NCBI RefSeq assembly: GCF_006874465.1
Contig: NZ_VIRL01000022.1
Location: 62,001 to 126,000 of the forward strand
DNA length: 64,000 nucleotides
Source: Microbispora bryophytorum
Lineage (GTDB): Bacteria > Actinomycetota > Actinomycetes > Streptosporangiales > Streptosporangiaceae
Reading direction: 5' to 3'
Shown in pieces: positions 26,296-36,413 of the stretch. Numbering within the stretch: position 1 is the first letter of the stretch; each line of letters starts with the position of its first letter. Both the position numbers and the translations under genes were made by a program. The notes under the pieces are model-generated. The model ran no database searches and was not told the DNA's origin. It worked only from the letters and a program-made list of their open reading frames with translations.

Positions 26296-27741
26296 GTGAG
26301 CCATCCCGTCTCTGCTCACCATTCGCATGCCGTGCAGGCACATCCCGGGACCCCACCTGACCGGCGCCGCTGGGCCGCCCTCGCGTTGGTGTGCCTGGCC
26401 CAGTTCATGCTGATCCTCGACGTCACCGTCGTGAACGTCGCGCTGCCCAGTATGAGCGCCGACCTTCACTTGGACCGCGAAACGCTCACGTGGGTGGTCA
26501 CCGCTTACACCCTCTGCTTCGGAGGGCTGATGCTGCTGGGCGGCCGACTCGCGGACGGGCTCGGCGCGCGACGGACCCTGCTGGCCGGTCTCGCCGTCTT
26601 CACCCTCGCGTCGCTTGGAACGGGCCTGGCCGCGAACGGATCCGTGCTGATCGCCGGTCGTGTCGCGCAGGGAGTCGGAGCGGCCCTGCTCTCCCCGGCG
26701 GCGCTGTCCATCGTCACGACCGCCTTCCACGGCGCCGAGCGCAACAAAGCGCTGGGCGTCTGGGCCGCTCTGGGCGGCATCGGATCGGCGGCGGGAGTCA
26801 TCCTGGGCGGCGCGATCACGGCCGGCCCCGGCTGGGAATGGGTGTTCTTCATCAACGTCCCTGTCGGCGCCGTGGTGCTGGTCGCCCTGCCGTTCACCGT
26901 CCCGGCTCCAGCACGCCAGGCTCAGCGGGGCCGGATCGATCTGCTCGGGGCGCTGCTGGTCACCGGGGCGACCGCCTCCCTCATCTACGGACTGGTCACA
27001 GCGGGCGACGCCGGCTGGGGCGGGACGGCGACGCTCGTGGCACTGATCGCCGCCCTGGTTCTGTACGCCGGATTCGCCATCGTGGAAGGGCGGGTTCGTG
27101 CGCCGCTTATGGACGTTCACATGCTCTCCCGCCGTCCCGTCCTCGCGGGTGCCTTCCTCATGCTGGTCGCCAGCGCGCTGCTGATCGGATTCTTCTTCCT
27201 CGGTTCCGTCTACCTTCAGCACGTCCGCGGTTACACCGCCCTCGGCACCGGCCTCATGTTCCTGCCCGTCGCGATGTCCACCGGAATCGGTGCGCACGTC
27301 GGCAGTCGTCTCGTCGGGCGCACAGGCAGCCGTCCGATCGCCGCCGCGGGATTGGCGCTTGCCGCCGTCGGCTCCTGGCTGCTCACCGGCCTGTCCGCGG
27401 GGGCCGGCGTCTGGGCGGTCCTAATCCCCGGGTTCGCCGTGGCTGCCGCCGGCCTCGGCGCCGTGTTCGTCGCGGCCACCACCTCCGCACTCGGCTACAT
27501 CTCCCATCAGGAGGCCGGCCTTGCATCCGGCGTGGTCAACACCTTCCACGAGGTCGGCGGGTCGGTCGGCGTCGCCGTCGTCTCCACCGTCGCGGCCGTC
27601 GGTATCGAGACCGGCACGATCACCGGCTTCGGAACGGCCTTCACGGTGTGCGCCGTCAGCGCCGCCCTCGGTGCCCTCGTCGCCTTGACTCTGGTCCCAG
27701 GCGGCAGACCGCAGCACGTTGCGGGGCCGCACGCTCACTGA
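26296..27741 (+). CDS. MFS drug-efflux transporter, DHA2 (EmrB/QacA) family
   Basis: 481 residues with about 14 predicted membrane helices. Motif D1 LDVTVVNVALPSM in TM1, motif A GGRLADGLGARRTL in the first cytoplasmic loop, and motif C-like GGIGSAAGVILGGAI. Such proton antiporters export dyes, antibiotics and cations. GTG start with GGAGG six bases upstream. With the divergent MarR regulator and its two operators it forms a typical regulator-pump pair, although 430 bases including a gene remnant lie between. Confidence 0.92.
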   Translation: MSHPVSAHHSHAVQAHPGTPPDRRRWAALALVCLAQFMLILDVTVVNVALPSMSADLHLDRETLTWVVTAYTLCFGGLMLLGGRLADGLGARRTLLAGLAVFTLASLGTGLAANGSVLIAGRVAQGVGAALLSPAALSIVTTAFHGAERNKALGVWAALGGIGSAAGVILGGAITAGPGWEWVFFINVPVGAVVLVALPFTVPAPARQAQRGRIDLLGALLVTGATASLIYGLVTAGDAGWGGTATLVALIAALVLYAGFAIVEGRVRAPLMDVHMLSRRPVLAGAFLMLVASALLIGFFFLGSVYLQHVRGYTALGTGLMFLPVAMSTGIGAHVGSRLVGRTGSRPIAAAGLALAAVGSWLLTGLSAGAGVWAVLIPGFAVAAAGLGAVFVAATTSALGYISHQEAGLASGVVNTFHEVGGSVGVAVVSTVAAVGIETGTITGFGTAFTVCAVSAALGALVALTLVPGGRPQHVAGPHAH

Positions 27742-27955
27742 GGACCTGGGCTTCATGCGTTGTCACGGCATGCGAAAGCCGTACGGTGGACGGCCGACGG
27801 GGGAGGACGGCTCGCCCCGCCGGCGTCTCGCCCGAGGCGCCGGCCCGCCGGCGAGAGGGCCGGGATCCCGCCGCGCACCGCTGACCCGGGCAGCGCCCGC
27901 GCCGTGTCGCGCGCGCTGTCCTGGAGCTTCTCGCCGCTGACGGATGTGACGAAGG

Positions 27956-28339
27956 TCAGGCGCGGCGGCCGTAGGTGCGCGGATCCACGGGCTGCTCGGA
28001 CTTGGGAAGCCCGCCGACCACGAGACGGTAGGAGTCGATCACGAGCTCCTTCACCAGCTGCTCTTCGATGGTGCCCCCGCCTTCCACCGTGATCCAGTGC
28101 CTCTTGTTCATGTGATAGCCGGGGGTGATGTCCGCGTACTGCTCACGCAGGGCTGCGGCGTTGTCCGGATCAGCTTTCAGGATCACGACGGGGTGCCCCG
28201 GCATGTCGGTCATGAGCATGAAGACCTTGCCGCGCACCTTGTAGACCTCCCAGTCGGGGCCGAGACGACGCTCCAGGTCGGCGCCGGGCAGTTCCGCAGT
28301 GCAGTCGCCCGCGATCTTCTGCAGTTCCTGTCCGTCCAA
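27956..28339 (-). CDS. MmcQ/YjbR family protein
   Basis: 127 residues: LPGADLERRLGPDWEVYKVRGKVFMLM, then ITPGYHMNKRHWITV and a C-terminal SYRLVVGGLPKSEQP, all typical of the MmcQ/YjbR fold (cytosolic, DNA-binding-like, role unknown). TTG 28339 with AGAGGAG nine bases upstream gives the usual family length. The frame stays open to ATG 28630, adding 97 residues with no visible homology; that longer form could be real or a fusion with an upstream gene relic. Confidence 0.75.
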   Translation of the reverse strand: MDGQELQKIAGDCTAELPGADLERRLGPDWEVYKVRGKVFMLMTDMPGHPVVILKADPDNAAALREQYADITPGYHMNKRHWITVEGGGTIEEQLVKELVIDSYRLVVGGLPKSEQPVDPRTYGRRA

Positions 28340-28646
28340 GGTGACCAACTCCTCTATCGATCCGAGTGCCCTGACCGCCCGGTCAAGGCCAAGGTGGCGT
28401 CTCCCGCATGTCCGCCACGAACGGCGGCGTCCAGCGAATGACGTCGCCCGCCGATCCTGCGGATCGGTGAACTGCGCCCACACCTGCCGAAGATCGGCTT
28501 TCGGGCCCTGGGCCACAGGGCCGTCCTGCTCGGCCAGGACAGTGGCGATGACCGGGACGGCCTCTGGCATGACACGCTGCAACGACAACGAGGCTTCAGA
28601 GAACGAGATGGCCTTCGCGTCATTGCTCATCCCTTGACGGTGAAAG

Positions 28647-29696
28647 CTACTTCTGCAGGAAGGACTGCAGCAGAGCAGTCACTTCCTTCGGCCTCTCCTC
28701 CGTCACGAAGTGGCCCGTATTCTTCAGGACTCGTCCCTGGACGTTCACGGCGTACTCACGCCACTGGTCGGGGACCCTTGAACCGAAGGAATTCTGACCA
28801 CCGATCGCGAGGATGGGCATCTTCAACTTGCCCTGAGCCAGGAATTCCTTGTTCCGATGAACGTCTGTGCGGAGCCCGCGGTATACGTTCATCCAGGCCG
28901 TCGTGCGGCCGGGTTCCTTCAGGAAGTGGGCGTAGAAGTCAAAGTCCGACGCCGTGAACGGCGACTTGTCACCCGCCAGGTACTCGGTCATCATGTCGTG
29001 GACGAGGACGCGTTCGTGACCGGCGATGAGGCGTTCAGCGAGGGGCAGCTGGAACAAGCCGAAGTGCCACGCCGCTGGCTTGTTCGGATCGGCGTTTAGC
29101 ACGGGGTAGCCGTAGATGCTCTTATCCGGGATGGGAGCTTCCATCACAGCCATGCTCCGCACTTCCGACCGAAATTGCGCCGCGTAGTCGTAGGCGACCC
29201 ACACCCCGATATCGTGGGCGACCACCTGGACACCGTTGTTGAGCTTCAGCTGCGTCAGCAGCTGATGCACGTCCTTCGCCAACTGCGCTGCCTGGTAACC
29301 ACTCTCGGTGACCTGGGACTCGCCGGCGCCACGCAGGTCGACAGCGATCACGGTGTGGGTCTTGGAGAGCGGGCCCATCTCCTGCCGCCACTCGGACCAA
29401 TCCTCGGGGAACCCGTGGATCATTACCACAGGTGAACCTTTGCCACCCCGCACGTAGTGCATGCGAAAGCCATTTACTTCCGCATACTTGGACCGAAAAC
29501 CAGCGGGTGGTTGAGACTGCGGATAAGGCGACTGCGCCGCCACTGAGCGGTGCTCGCGACTCTCGGCCCGTGCTCCAGAACTCAACGCCACGGGGACCAC
29601 CAGGAGAGCCACCAACGCCGTAATGGGCGCACTGAACCTGTTGTGCCTTCCTATTCCGATGCCCGGATATTCGCTGGCCTGCTTGATGTCGTTCAC
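28647..29696 (-). CDS. Secreted alpha/beta hydrolase, epoxide-hydrolase-like
   Basis: 349 residues. An N-terminal signal region (helix ITALVALLVVPVALSSGARA) suggests export. The catalytic domain has HGFPEDWSEW (oxyanion hole), nucleophile Asp in VAHDIGVWVAYD rather than Ser, and terminal His in TGHFVTEERP. An Asp nucleophile in this place is typical of epoxide hydrolases and dehalogenases. Sixteen bases separate it from the long form of the YjbR-like gene. Confidence 0.85.
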   Translation of the reverse strand: MNDIKQASEYPGIGIGRHNRFSAPITALVALLVVPVALSSGARAESREHRSVAAQSPYPQSQPPAGFRSKYAEVNGFRMHYVRGGKGSPVVMIHGFPEDWSEWRQEMGPLSKTHTVIAVDLRGAGESQVTESGYQAAQLAKDVHQLLTQLKLNNGVQVVAHDIGVWVAYDYAAQFRSEVRSMAVMEAPIPDKSIYGYPVLNADPNKPAAWHFGLFQLPLAERLIAGHERVLVHDMMTEYLAGDKSPFTASDFDFYAHFLKEPGRTTAWMNVYRGLRTDVHRNKEFLAQGKLKMPILAIGGQNSFGSRVPDQWREYAVNVQGRVLKNTGHFVTEERPKEVTALLQSFLQK

Positions 29697-30584
<888 letters not shown>

Positions 30585-31889
30585 ATGATCGAAAATGCAG
30601 AGGCGACGCCGGCACACCACGCACCGCGGGTGCGCGTGGTCGCGGCATCGTCGTGCGCCGCAGCCGTCCCGACCCAGCCTGCAGCCGTCCGCGCTGCCGC
30701 CACTGCCGCCACTGCCGCGGAGCCCAGGAGCAGGCGGGGCTGGGCGTCCGTCGGTGCGGTCGCGCTCGGCGCGTTCGTCGTCGTCATGACCGAGACGCTG
30801 CCGGTGGGGCTGCTACCGCAGATCGCCGACGGACTGCATGTCTCGCTCGGCCTCGCAGGGCTGATGGTGCTCGTGCCGGGCTTCAGCGCCGCGGTGTCGG
30901 CGCCGCTGTTCTTCCTCGGCTCCGGCCGCTTCAACCGGCGCTCGGCCATTCTCGTCCTGGGTCTGACGGTGCTGGTGTCGAATGCGGTCGTCGCGGTGGC
31001 GCCGACCTTCGTCCTGGTGCTGATCGCCCGTATGCTCTTCGGCGCCACCCTCGGAGCCTTCTGGACCGTGGTCTCACCGGTCGGCCCCAAGCTGGTGGGC
31101 CCGGCCGGCGGCACTCGTGCCATCACCATCATCGCGGCGGGTATTTCGGGTGGGACGGTGGTGGGGCTGCCGGCGGGACAGTTCCTCGGCGACCTCGTCG
31201 GCTGGCGTCTCACTTTCGCCACCGCGGCGGCGGCGACACTGATTGTCGTGGTTGTGCAGACGGTCCTGCTGCCGGGTATTCCACCGGACGGGCGTACGCA
31301 CCTGCGTGATCTCGTGGGAGTCGTGACGCGGCGGGCCGCCCGGATTGGGATGGCGGCGGGCGCGGTGGTGTTCATCGGACAGTTCACCGCGTGGACGTAC
31401 ATCACCCCGTTCCTGATGGACCACACGCATCTGTCCAGCGGCGTGGTCTCCCTGCTGTACGTCATCTACGGCTGCGGTGGCATCGTCGGCTCACTCGTCG
31501 CCGGATCGCTGTTCAAGCGCGGAGTGATCGGCAGCTTCGCCGGGTCGGCGACGGTGGTGGCCGCATTGCTCATCGGGCTGGCCAGCGCGGGCACCATACC
31601 CTGGCTGGCCGGCCTGTTGCTCGCGCTGTGGGGCCTGGTCTGGGGAGTCGTGAACCCGGGAACACTGGTCTGGCTACTCGACGCGGCCCCGGAAACTCCG
31701 GAGGCCGCGTCGGCGGTGAATGTGACGAACCTTCAGATAGCCCTGGCGGCAGGGTCTGGCCTCGGCGCGATCCTTGTCTCGTCGACAACCCTGCATACGG
31801 TGTTCCTCACGGCGGGCTTCACCGTCCTTGCCTCCGCCGTGCTCGCCACGGTGGCGGCGCGGTTCATAACACTCGCCCGGAGGGAATGA
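30585..31889 (+). CDS. MFS transporter, DHA1 family (AraJ/SotB-like efflux)
   Basis: 434 residues, about 12 membrane helices, beginning with a 50-residue alanine-rich tail. First helix GAVALGAFVVVMTETLPVGLLPQIADGL is typical of DHA1 sugar/drug efflux proteins; motif A-like GSGRFNRRSAILV follows. ATG 30585 preceded by GAGGAG. Stands alone; a strong hairpin terminator lies about 100 bases downstream. Confidence 0.9.
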   Translation: MIENAEATPAHHAPRVRVVAASSCAAAVPTQPAAVRAAATAATAAEPRSRRGWASVGAVALGAFVVVMTETLPVGLLPQIADGLHVSLGLAGLMVLVPGFSAAVSAPLFFLGSGRFNRRSAILVLGLTVLVSNAVVAVAPTFVLVLIARMLFGATLGAFWTVVSPVGPKLVGPAGGTRAITIIAAGISGGTVVGLPAGQFLGDLVGWRLTFATAAAATLIVVVVQTVLLPGIPPDGRTHLRDLVGVVTRRAARIGMAAGAVVFIGQFTAWTYITPFLMDHTHLSSGVVSLLYVIYGCGGIVGSLVAGSLFKRGVIGSFAGSATVVAALLIGLASAGTIPWLAGLLLALWGLVWGVVNPGTLVWLLDAAPETPEAASAVNVTNLQIALAAGSGLGAILVSSTTLHTVFLTAGFTVLASAVLATVAARFITLARRE

Positions 31890-31987
31890 GGAGACCGGAG
31901 CGAGGCAGGGGGTGGCCGACTTGGCGCCTCGTCGGCTCACCATTCTTGGGTCAGGTGAGCGTCCGGACACTGTTCTAGCAGGTCAGA

Positions 31988-32016
31988 AGCCTGATCACCT
32001 CCGAAGTGATCAGGCT
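31988..32016. terminator. Strong hairpin terminator
   Basis: Perfect 11-base stem (AGCCTGATCAC, 31988-31998; 32006-32016) with loop CTCCGAA and CTTT after it, 99 bases after the MFS stop. Symmetry allows use on either strand. Confidence 0.75.
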
Positions 32017-32489
32017 CTTTGGATGTCTGAGCGTCGTTCGACCGTGAAGAAGAGTGTGCCGATCGCTGTCGACCGGGGCGGGTGAGCAGAAGCCGAGCCA
32101 GACGGCGGGGTGTGACCACGGGCCGATCGCCCTCGGCCCGGCCTTGGGCGATGTAGCGATAGACCGCCTTGGCGTGATGCGCGCCCCAGGACCGTGAGTT
32201 CAACCGGGAGGTCTCAGACCTGCGCCCTCCAAGAGCCGCCGAATGCTCGGCGGTCTTCAGGCAGCCCTGTGCGGCGACGAACCGATCTGCGCGCGGCCCC
32301 CTCCGAGCGGGCTCGGGCCGCGCTCGACAAGCCTCCATGTCACGCTTCCTGTGCCCTGAGTGTGCCGGAAGTGCTTGAAGCGCATGGTCTTCTTGGTCCA
32401 GTGTGAGCACGATCCGGCTGGTCGGTACGTCAGCCCCGGGGGTGCGGTCCAGCGCGTTGAGGTGCCACATTCTTGGCTCGCCAGGTTTT

Positions 32490-32532
32490 GGACTGCACAG
32501 TCCTTCTCGCCTGGGATTGGACTGTATAGTCC
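32490..32532. promoter_or_regulatory. Tandem pair of palindromic operator-like sites
   Basis: GGACTGCACAGTCC (32490-32503) and GGACTGTATAGTCC (32519-32532), 29 bases apart centre to centre, each preceded by TT and followed by TTCT. The unit is repeated as a direct duplication. It looks like a TetR/GntR-type operator, about 290 bases upstream of the gene at 32820. No regulator gene is adjacent. Confidence 0.45.
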
Positions 32533-32819
32533 TTCTTGCATGCGTTGCGACGAGATCCGGAACTCGGCGCCGACGGAGTCGCCCCTCGCAGTGCACTTCA
32601 CAACGCGCCCGGCGCAACCGACGTCCTCTGCCGGGTTGCGGTCAACACAGGTAAGGCCGGCGGCGGAGCTCTGCGGCACTGAGAGCCCGACTTGGGCTTG
32701 ATGAGGTCTACTCGCACCCTGGCCGGAGGTCGAGATTCGCCGTGTCACGACCGACGCGGTCCGCGCACGCAGCCGGCGAACCCTCACCGACTCCACGATC
32801 ACTCAGGAAAGGCTCCGAC

Positions 32820-33644
32820 ATGCCGGGCTCCGAGCTTTATGAGAAATTCATGGCGCTGCACACCCGCGACGGTGGCCTCGTCATGCCGAACGCCTGGGAC
32901 GGCCTCTCGGCGCTGATGCTGGCCGATGCCGGCTTCGAGGCGATCGGGACATCCTCGGCGGCGCTCGCCAGCACACTCGGCCGCCTCGACGGGCGTCACC
33001 AAGTTACCCGCGAAGAGCACCTCGAGCATGCGCGGCTGCTCGGCCGGCTCACCGGGCTGCCCGTAAATGGAGACTTCGAGGACGGTTACGGCGACACGCC
33101 TGAAGACGTCGCGGCGACCGTCGAAGCCGCCGTCGAGTTCGGCCTGGCCGGTATCGGTATCGAGGACACCTCGGGCGATCCCGATCACCCCATCCGCGAC
33201 TTCGACGACGCAGTCAATTGCGTGCGTAGCGCCGTCGAGGCAGCCAAGGGACGCATCGTTGTCACCGGCCGCACCGACAACTTCATCCAGGGGCGGCCCG
33301 ATCTCGACGACACCATCCGGCGTCTGACGGCCTTCGCCGAGGTCGGCTCGGATGTGGTCTACGCCCCGTACCCACCCGACCTCGACGCACTTGACGCGAT
33401 CGTCACCGCGGTCGCGCCGACACCGGTCAACGTCCTCGTGTCACCGGCGGACAAGGTGCTGACCGTCGCTGAACTGCAGAAGGCCGGGGTCAAACGCATC
33501 AGCTTGGGTCCGTCGCTCTACATGCACGCGACGGGGGCACTCGAACACGCGATCAAGGCGCTCGTCGCGGGCGATCTCGGCTCGGCGACGACAGGCATCA
33601 GCTTCGAGCGCATCAGTGGAGTTCTTGCCCGCGGCAAGAACTAG
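32820..33644 (+). CDS. Isocitrate lyase/PEP mutase superfamily protein
   Basis: 274 residues. N-terminal PNAWDGLSALMLADAGFEAIGTSSAALA and metal site NGDFEDGYGDTPEDV plus GIEDTSGDP match the ICL/PEPM barrel (2-methylisocitrate lyase, oxaloacetate decarboxylase, phosphonopyruvate hydrolase relatives). The KKCGH catalytic loop of true isocitrate lyases is absent, so a C-C or P-C cleaving enzyme on a small oxoacid is likely. ATG 32820 with AGGAAAGG upstream. A nitroreductase gene follows after 59 bases in the same direction. Confidence 0.85.
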   Translation: MPGSELYEKFMALHTRDGGLVMPNAWDGLSALMLADAGFEAIGTSSAALASTLGRLDGRHQVTREEHLEHARLLGRLTGLPVNGDFEDGYGDTPEDVAATVEAAVEFGLAGIGIEDTSGDPDHPIRDFDDAVNCVRSAVEAAKGRIVVTGRTDNFIQGRPDLDDTIRRLTAFAEVGSDVVYAPYPPDLDALDAIVTAVAPTPVNVLVSPADKVLTVAELQKAGVKRISLGPSLYMHATGALEHAIKALVAGDLGSATTGISFERISGVLARGKN

Positions 33645-33703
33645 CCCAAACCCTACGAACCACCGCTCCTCACCTAGTGATCACAAGAAGAAGGCAGGTT
33701 GAC

Positions 33704-34351
33704 ATGGATCTCGACAAGCTCATGAGCAAGCACCTCACCAGGGCTTTCGATCCCAGCAAGACCATCCCGGCAGAAACCCTGCAACACCTGTTGGAGTTTC
33801 TGCGCTCCGCGCCGACATCGACGAACATCCAGCCCAACCACTTCTACGTACTCGCCACGACTGAAGCCAAAGAGCGCCTCGCGGCCAACCTGGGCGAACG
33901 ATTCCAAGACAACAGCGGGAAGATCCTGAACTCGTCGCACACCATCATCCTCACCACCCGAGCAGATCTGCCCGAGAGTCACATCGAGGAGGTGTTCGAC
34001 AAGGAGACGGCCGACGGCCGGTTCCCCGACCAGGCGAAGAACGCGCTGTGGCAGTCAATGACCCGCGACTTCCTCAACCTGCGCATTTACCGCTACAAGG
34101 ACCTGAACCACTGGATGGAAAAGCAGACCTACCTGGTGCTGGGCATGACCATGATGGCGGCCGCTGAGCTCGGCGTCGAGGCCACGCCGCTCGAAGGGTT
34201 CGACCCGATCAGTGTCGACGCGGCGTTCAAGATCCGCGAAACCGGACACACCACGACAGTGCTGCTGGCCCTCGGCTACCCCGACCTTACGAAGGTGTAC
34301 AACGGCCCGGTTTCGCGCTTCGAAGCCGACCGGCTGTTCACCTTCGTCTAA
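33704..34351 (+). CDS. NfsB-like oxygen-insensitive NAD(P)H nitroreductase
   Basis: 215 residues that follow E. coli NfsB along their whole length: N-terminal KHLTRAFDPSKTIP, FMN-binding SAPTSTNIQPNHF, ADGRFPDQAKN, MEKQTYLVLGMTMMAAAELGVEATPLEGFDP given in pieces, and C-terminal basic Arg for FMN phosphate. It should reduce nitroaromatics or quinones with FMN. ATG 33704 is chosen over an upstream in-frame start at 33677 on family length. Confidence 0.9.
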   Translation: MDLDKLMSKHLTRAFDPSKTIPAETLQHLLEFLRSAPTSTNIQPNHFYVLATTEAKERLAANLGERFQDNSGKILNSSHTIILTTRADLPESHIEEVFDKETADGRFPDQAKNALWQSMTRDFLNLRIYRYKDLNHWMEKQTYLVLGMTMMAAAELGVEATPLEGFDPISVDAAFKIRETGHTTTVLLALGYPDLTKVYNGPVSRFEADRLFTFV

Positions 34352-34801
34352 AACATCGCCGGCATCGGGAACGACCGTGGTTGAAGTACGCAGACCACCG
34401 ACATCCCGGTCCTCGATGGCGTCCCACCCCGGACAACCAGCGCGGCGGCAGGCGCCGCCGGCGGTCATCACGGCCCGCGCGATGCCGTCGGCAGTGCCAG
34501 ACCGTCGTCCGCAGGCCTGATTCGGGCCTTCCGGCCGAGTGACCATGGCTGAGGGGACAGCAGCGCTGACAGCAACACGCCCCCAACGGCCTTGAGTCCA
34601 CGCTCGCACAGTTGTACGCCGTCTCGGCCTGCCCCCTCACGTCCATGGTGCGCGTCCCCGCCGCCTTCATGGGCGTCCGGGGCAGCAGACGCACCACGAC
34701 GTCATCGCCGCCGTCCACCAACCTTCGTCACCTGCACGGCTTCGCCAACGGCCTCGAACTCGACCGTCAGGCTGTGAACGCCGGCATCATCTGGGCGCAC
34801 G
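34352..34801. other. 450-base stretch without a supported gene
   Basis: Short frames on both strands without RBS or recognisable domains. It separates the plus-strand nitroreductase from the minus-strand peptide-transport operon (convergent ends). No clear terminator hairpin was found. Confidence 0.4.
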
Positions 34802-36400
34802 TCATCCGGTGAAGGCCACGTCCTCCAGGTTGAGTTCCAGCGTGGGGTTCACGACGGAGCCGCTCACGTTCTTCTGCATGAGGTAGTTGAGCGTCTCGTA
34901 GTGCGTGAAGATCAGCGGGCAGTCGTCCTGGACGATCGCGCGGATCTGGGTGTACAGCTTCTTGCGCTCGGCCATGTCTGTGGAGGATGCGGCCTGGTCG
35001 ATGAGCTTGTCGAGGGCCGGGTTGGAGTACTTCATCGAGTTGATGGAGCCCCCCGTCCTCGCTACGAGCGAGTAGAAGTTGTCCGGGTCGATGGTGCGCT
35101 CCTGGTAGGCGCTGGTGATCTCGTAGTCGCCCTTGGAGTACCTGTCAAACCACACGGACACGTCGACCTGCTCGATCTGCATCGTGATGCCGATCTTCTT
35201 CAGCGCCTCGGCGACGATCTCGCCGGTCTTCAGCAGCTCCGGATACTGCGGCAGGCCGAGGTAGTGGATCGTCAGCCCGTTGGGGTATCCGGCAGCGGCG
35301 AGGAGCTGCTTGGCCTTGTCGAGGTTCGGCCCGGCGGCGAATGGGTCGACGCCGTCGTACCACGGAGATCCGCTGGGCACCTCCTGTACGCCGACCTCGC
35401 CCGACCCGAAGTAGGCGATGTCCTTGATCACCTTGCGGTCGATGGCCCAGGCGATGGCCTGACGCACTTCCTTCTTGTTGAACGGCGCCTTGGCTACGTT
35501 CATCGCGAGGAAGTCCGGGATGCCGGCCACGGGGCTGGTCTTGTAGGTGAAGCGCGGGTCCTTGCTCAGGGTGGGCAGCTGCTGCAGCGGAACGGCGTCG
35601 GCCCAGTTGATCTCCCCGGCGGACAAGGCGTCCACGCGGCTCTGATCCACCAGCAGGAACCGGAAGTCGACCTCGTCGAAGTACGGACGACCGGAGCGGA
35701 AGTACTTGTCCCACTTCTTCAGCGTGATGTGGTCGCCCTGGACCCACTCGACGAACTGGAACGGTCCGGTGCCGACCGGGTTGCGGGCCGGGTCTTTCGA
35801 CTCGATCGCCTTCTGGTTGACGATCTCGCCGTTGTTGGCCAGGTTCGTCAGGAACGGACCGAACGACGACTTCAGATGGAAGATCACCTGTGTGGGGGAG
35901 ACCACCTCGATCGAGTCGATCGGCGTGTACAGCGGGGCGTACGCGCTCGCGGTCTTCGGGTCGAGGATCCGCTCGAAGGTGTACTTCACGTCGGCCGCGC
36001 TGAACTTCTCACCGTTGTGGAAGTAGGCGTTGTCGGCGAGGTCGAAGACCCACGTCTTGTCGTCCTGGGCGGTCCATTTGGTGGCCAGCCGCGGGACGAC
36101 GGAGCCGTCGGGTCCGAGGTCGACAAGCTTGCTGAAGATGCCGTCGTAAACCTGAGCGCCGGTGTAGACCGACGACACCGCGGGGTCGAGGCTGTCCGGC
36201 TCGCCGGTGAGGGCGGCCTTCAGCACGCCACCCGGCTTCAACGCGGCGGCGGCTCCGCCCCCGGCAGCCGTGGAGTTGGTGGGACCGCAGGCCGACAGCA
36301 GCGAGCCTGCTGCGCCGACGCCGACCACGCTGAACCCGAGAAGGCCCGCGCGCTGCAGGAACGACCGCCGCGAAAAGTCAGGGCCGGAATTGAATGTCAT
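34802..36400 (-). CDS. Peptide ABC transporter substrate-binding lipoprotein (SBP_bac_5)
   Basis: 532 residues. N-terminus SRRSFLQRAG is a twin-arginine signal, with lipobox LLSAC, so it is exported by Tat and lipid-anchored. The mature part shows family 5 features: LTGEPDSLDPAVSS, WVFDLADNAYFHNGEKFSA given in part, RNPVGTGPFQFVEW, QAIAWAIDRKVI. It captures oligopeptides for the permease/ATPase complex encoded upstream. ATG 36400 with AGGAG seven bases upstream; a longer frame to 36589 lies in the preceding hydrolase gene. Last gene of the minus-strand operon. Confidence 0.93.
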   Translation of the reverse strand: MTFNSGPDFSRRSFLQRAGLLGFSVVGVGAAGSLLSACGPTNSTAAGGGAAAALKPGGVLKAALTGEPDSLDPAVSSVYTGAQVYDGIFSKLVDLGPDGSVVPRLATKWTAQDDKTWVFDLADNAYFHNGEKFSAADVKYTFERILDPKTASAYAPLYTPIDSIEVVSPTQVIFHLKSSFGPFLTNLANNGEIVNQKAIESKDPARNPVGTGPFQFVEWVQGDHITLKKWDKYFRSGRPYFDEVDFRFLLVDQSRVDALSAGEINWADAVPLQQLPTLSKDPRFTYKTSPVAGIPDFLAMNVAKAPFNKKEVRQAIAWAIDRKVIKDIAYFGSGEVGVQEVPSGSPWYDGVDPFAAGPNLDKAKQLLAAAGYPNGLTIHYLGLPQYPELLKTGEIVAEALKKIGITMQIEQVDVSVWFDRYSKGDYEITSAYQERTIDPDNFYSLVARTGGSINSMKYSNPALDKLIDQAASSTDMAERKKLYTQIRAIVQDDCPLIFTHYETLNYLMQKNVSGSVVNPTLELNLEDVAFTG

Positions 36401-36413
36401 GACTTTCTCCTGG

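Larger units (their letters stand above)
31890..32819. other. 930-base stretch without a supported gene
   Basis: Contains the terminator at 31988-32016 and a tandem pair of palindromes at 32490-32532. A minus-strand frame (31937-32617) is open but rich in Arg, Ser and Pro without recognisable domains and reads through the terminator; it may be a relic or chance ORF. Confidence 0.4.

Noticed and set aside
25843..27297. 484-residue minus-strand ORF
   Set aside because: Antisense of the MFS transporter gene; very charged, no domain.
31937..32617. 226-residue minus-strand ORF
   Set aside because: Reads through a strong terminator hairpin and two palindromes; low-complexity Arg/Ser composition. 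Possibly a relic but not supportable.
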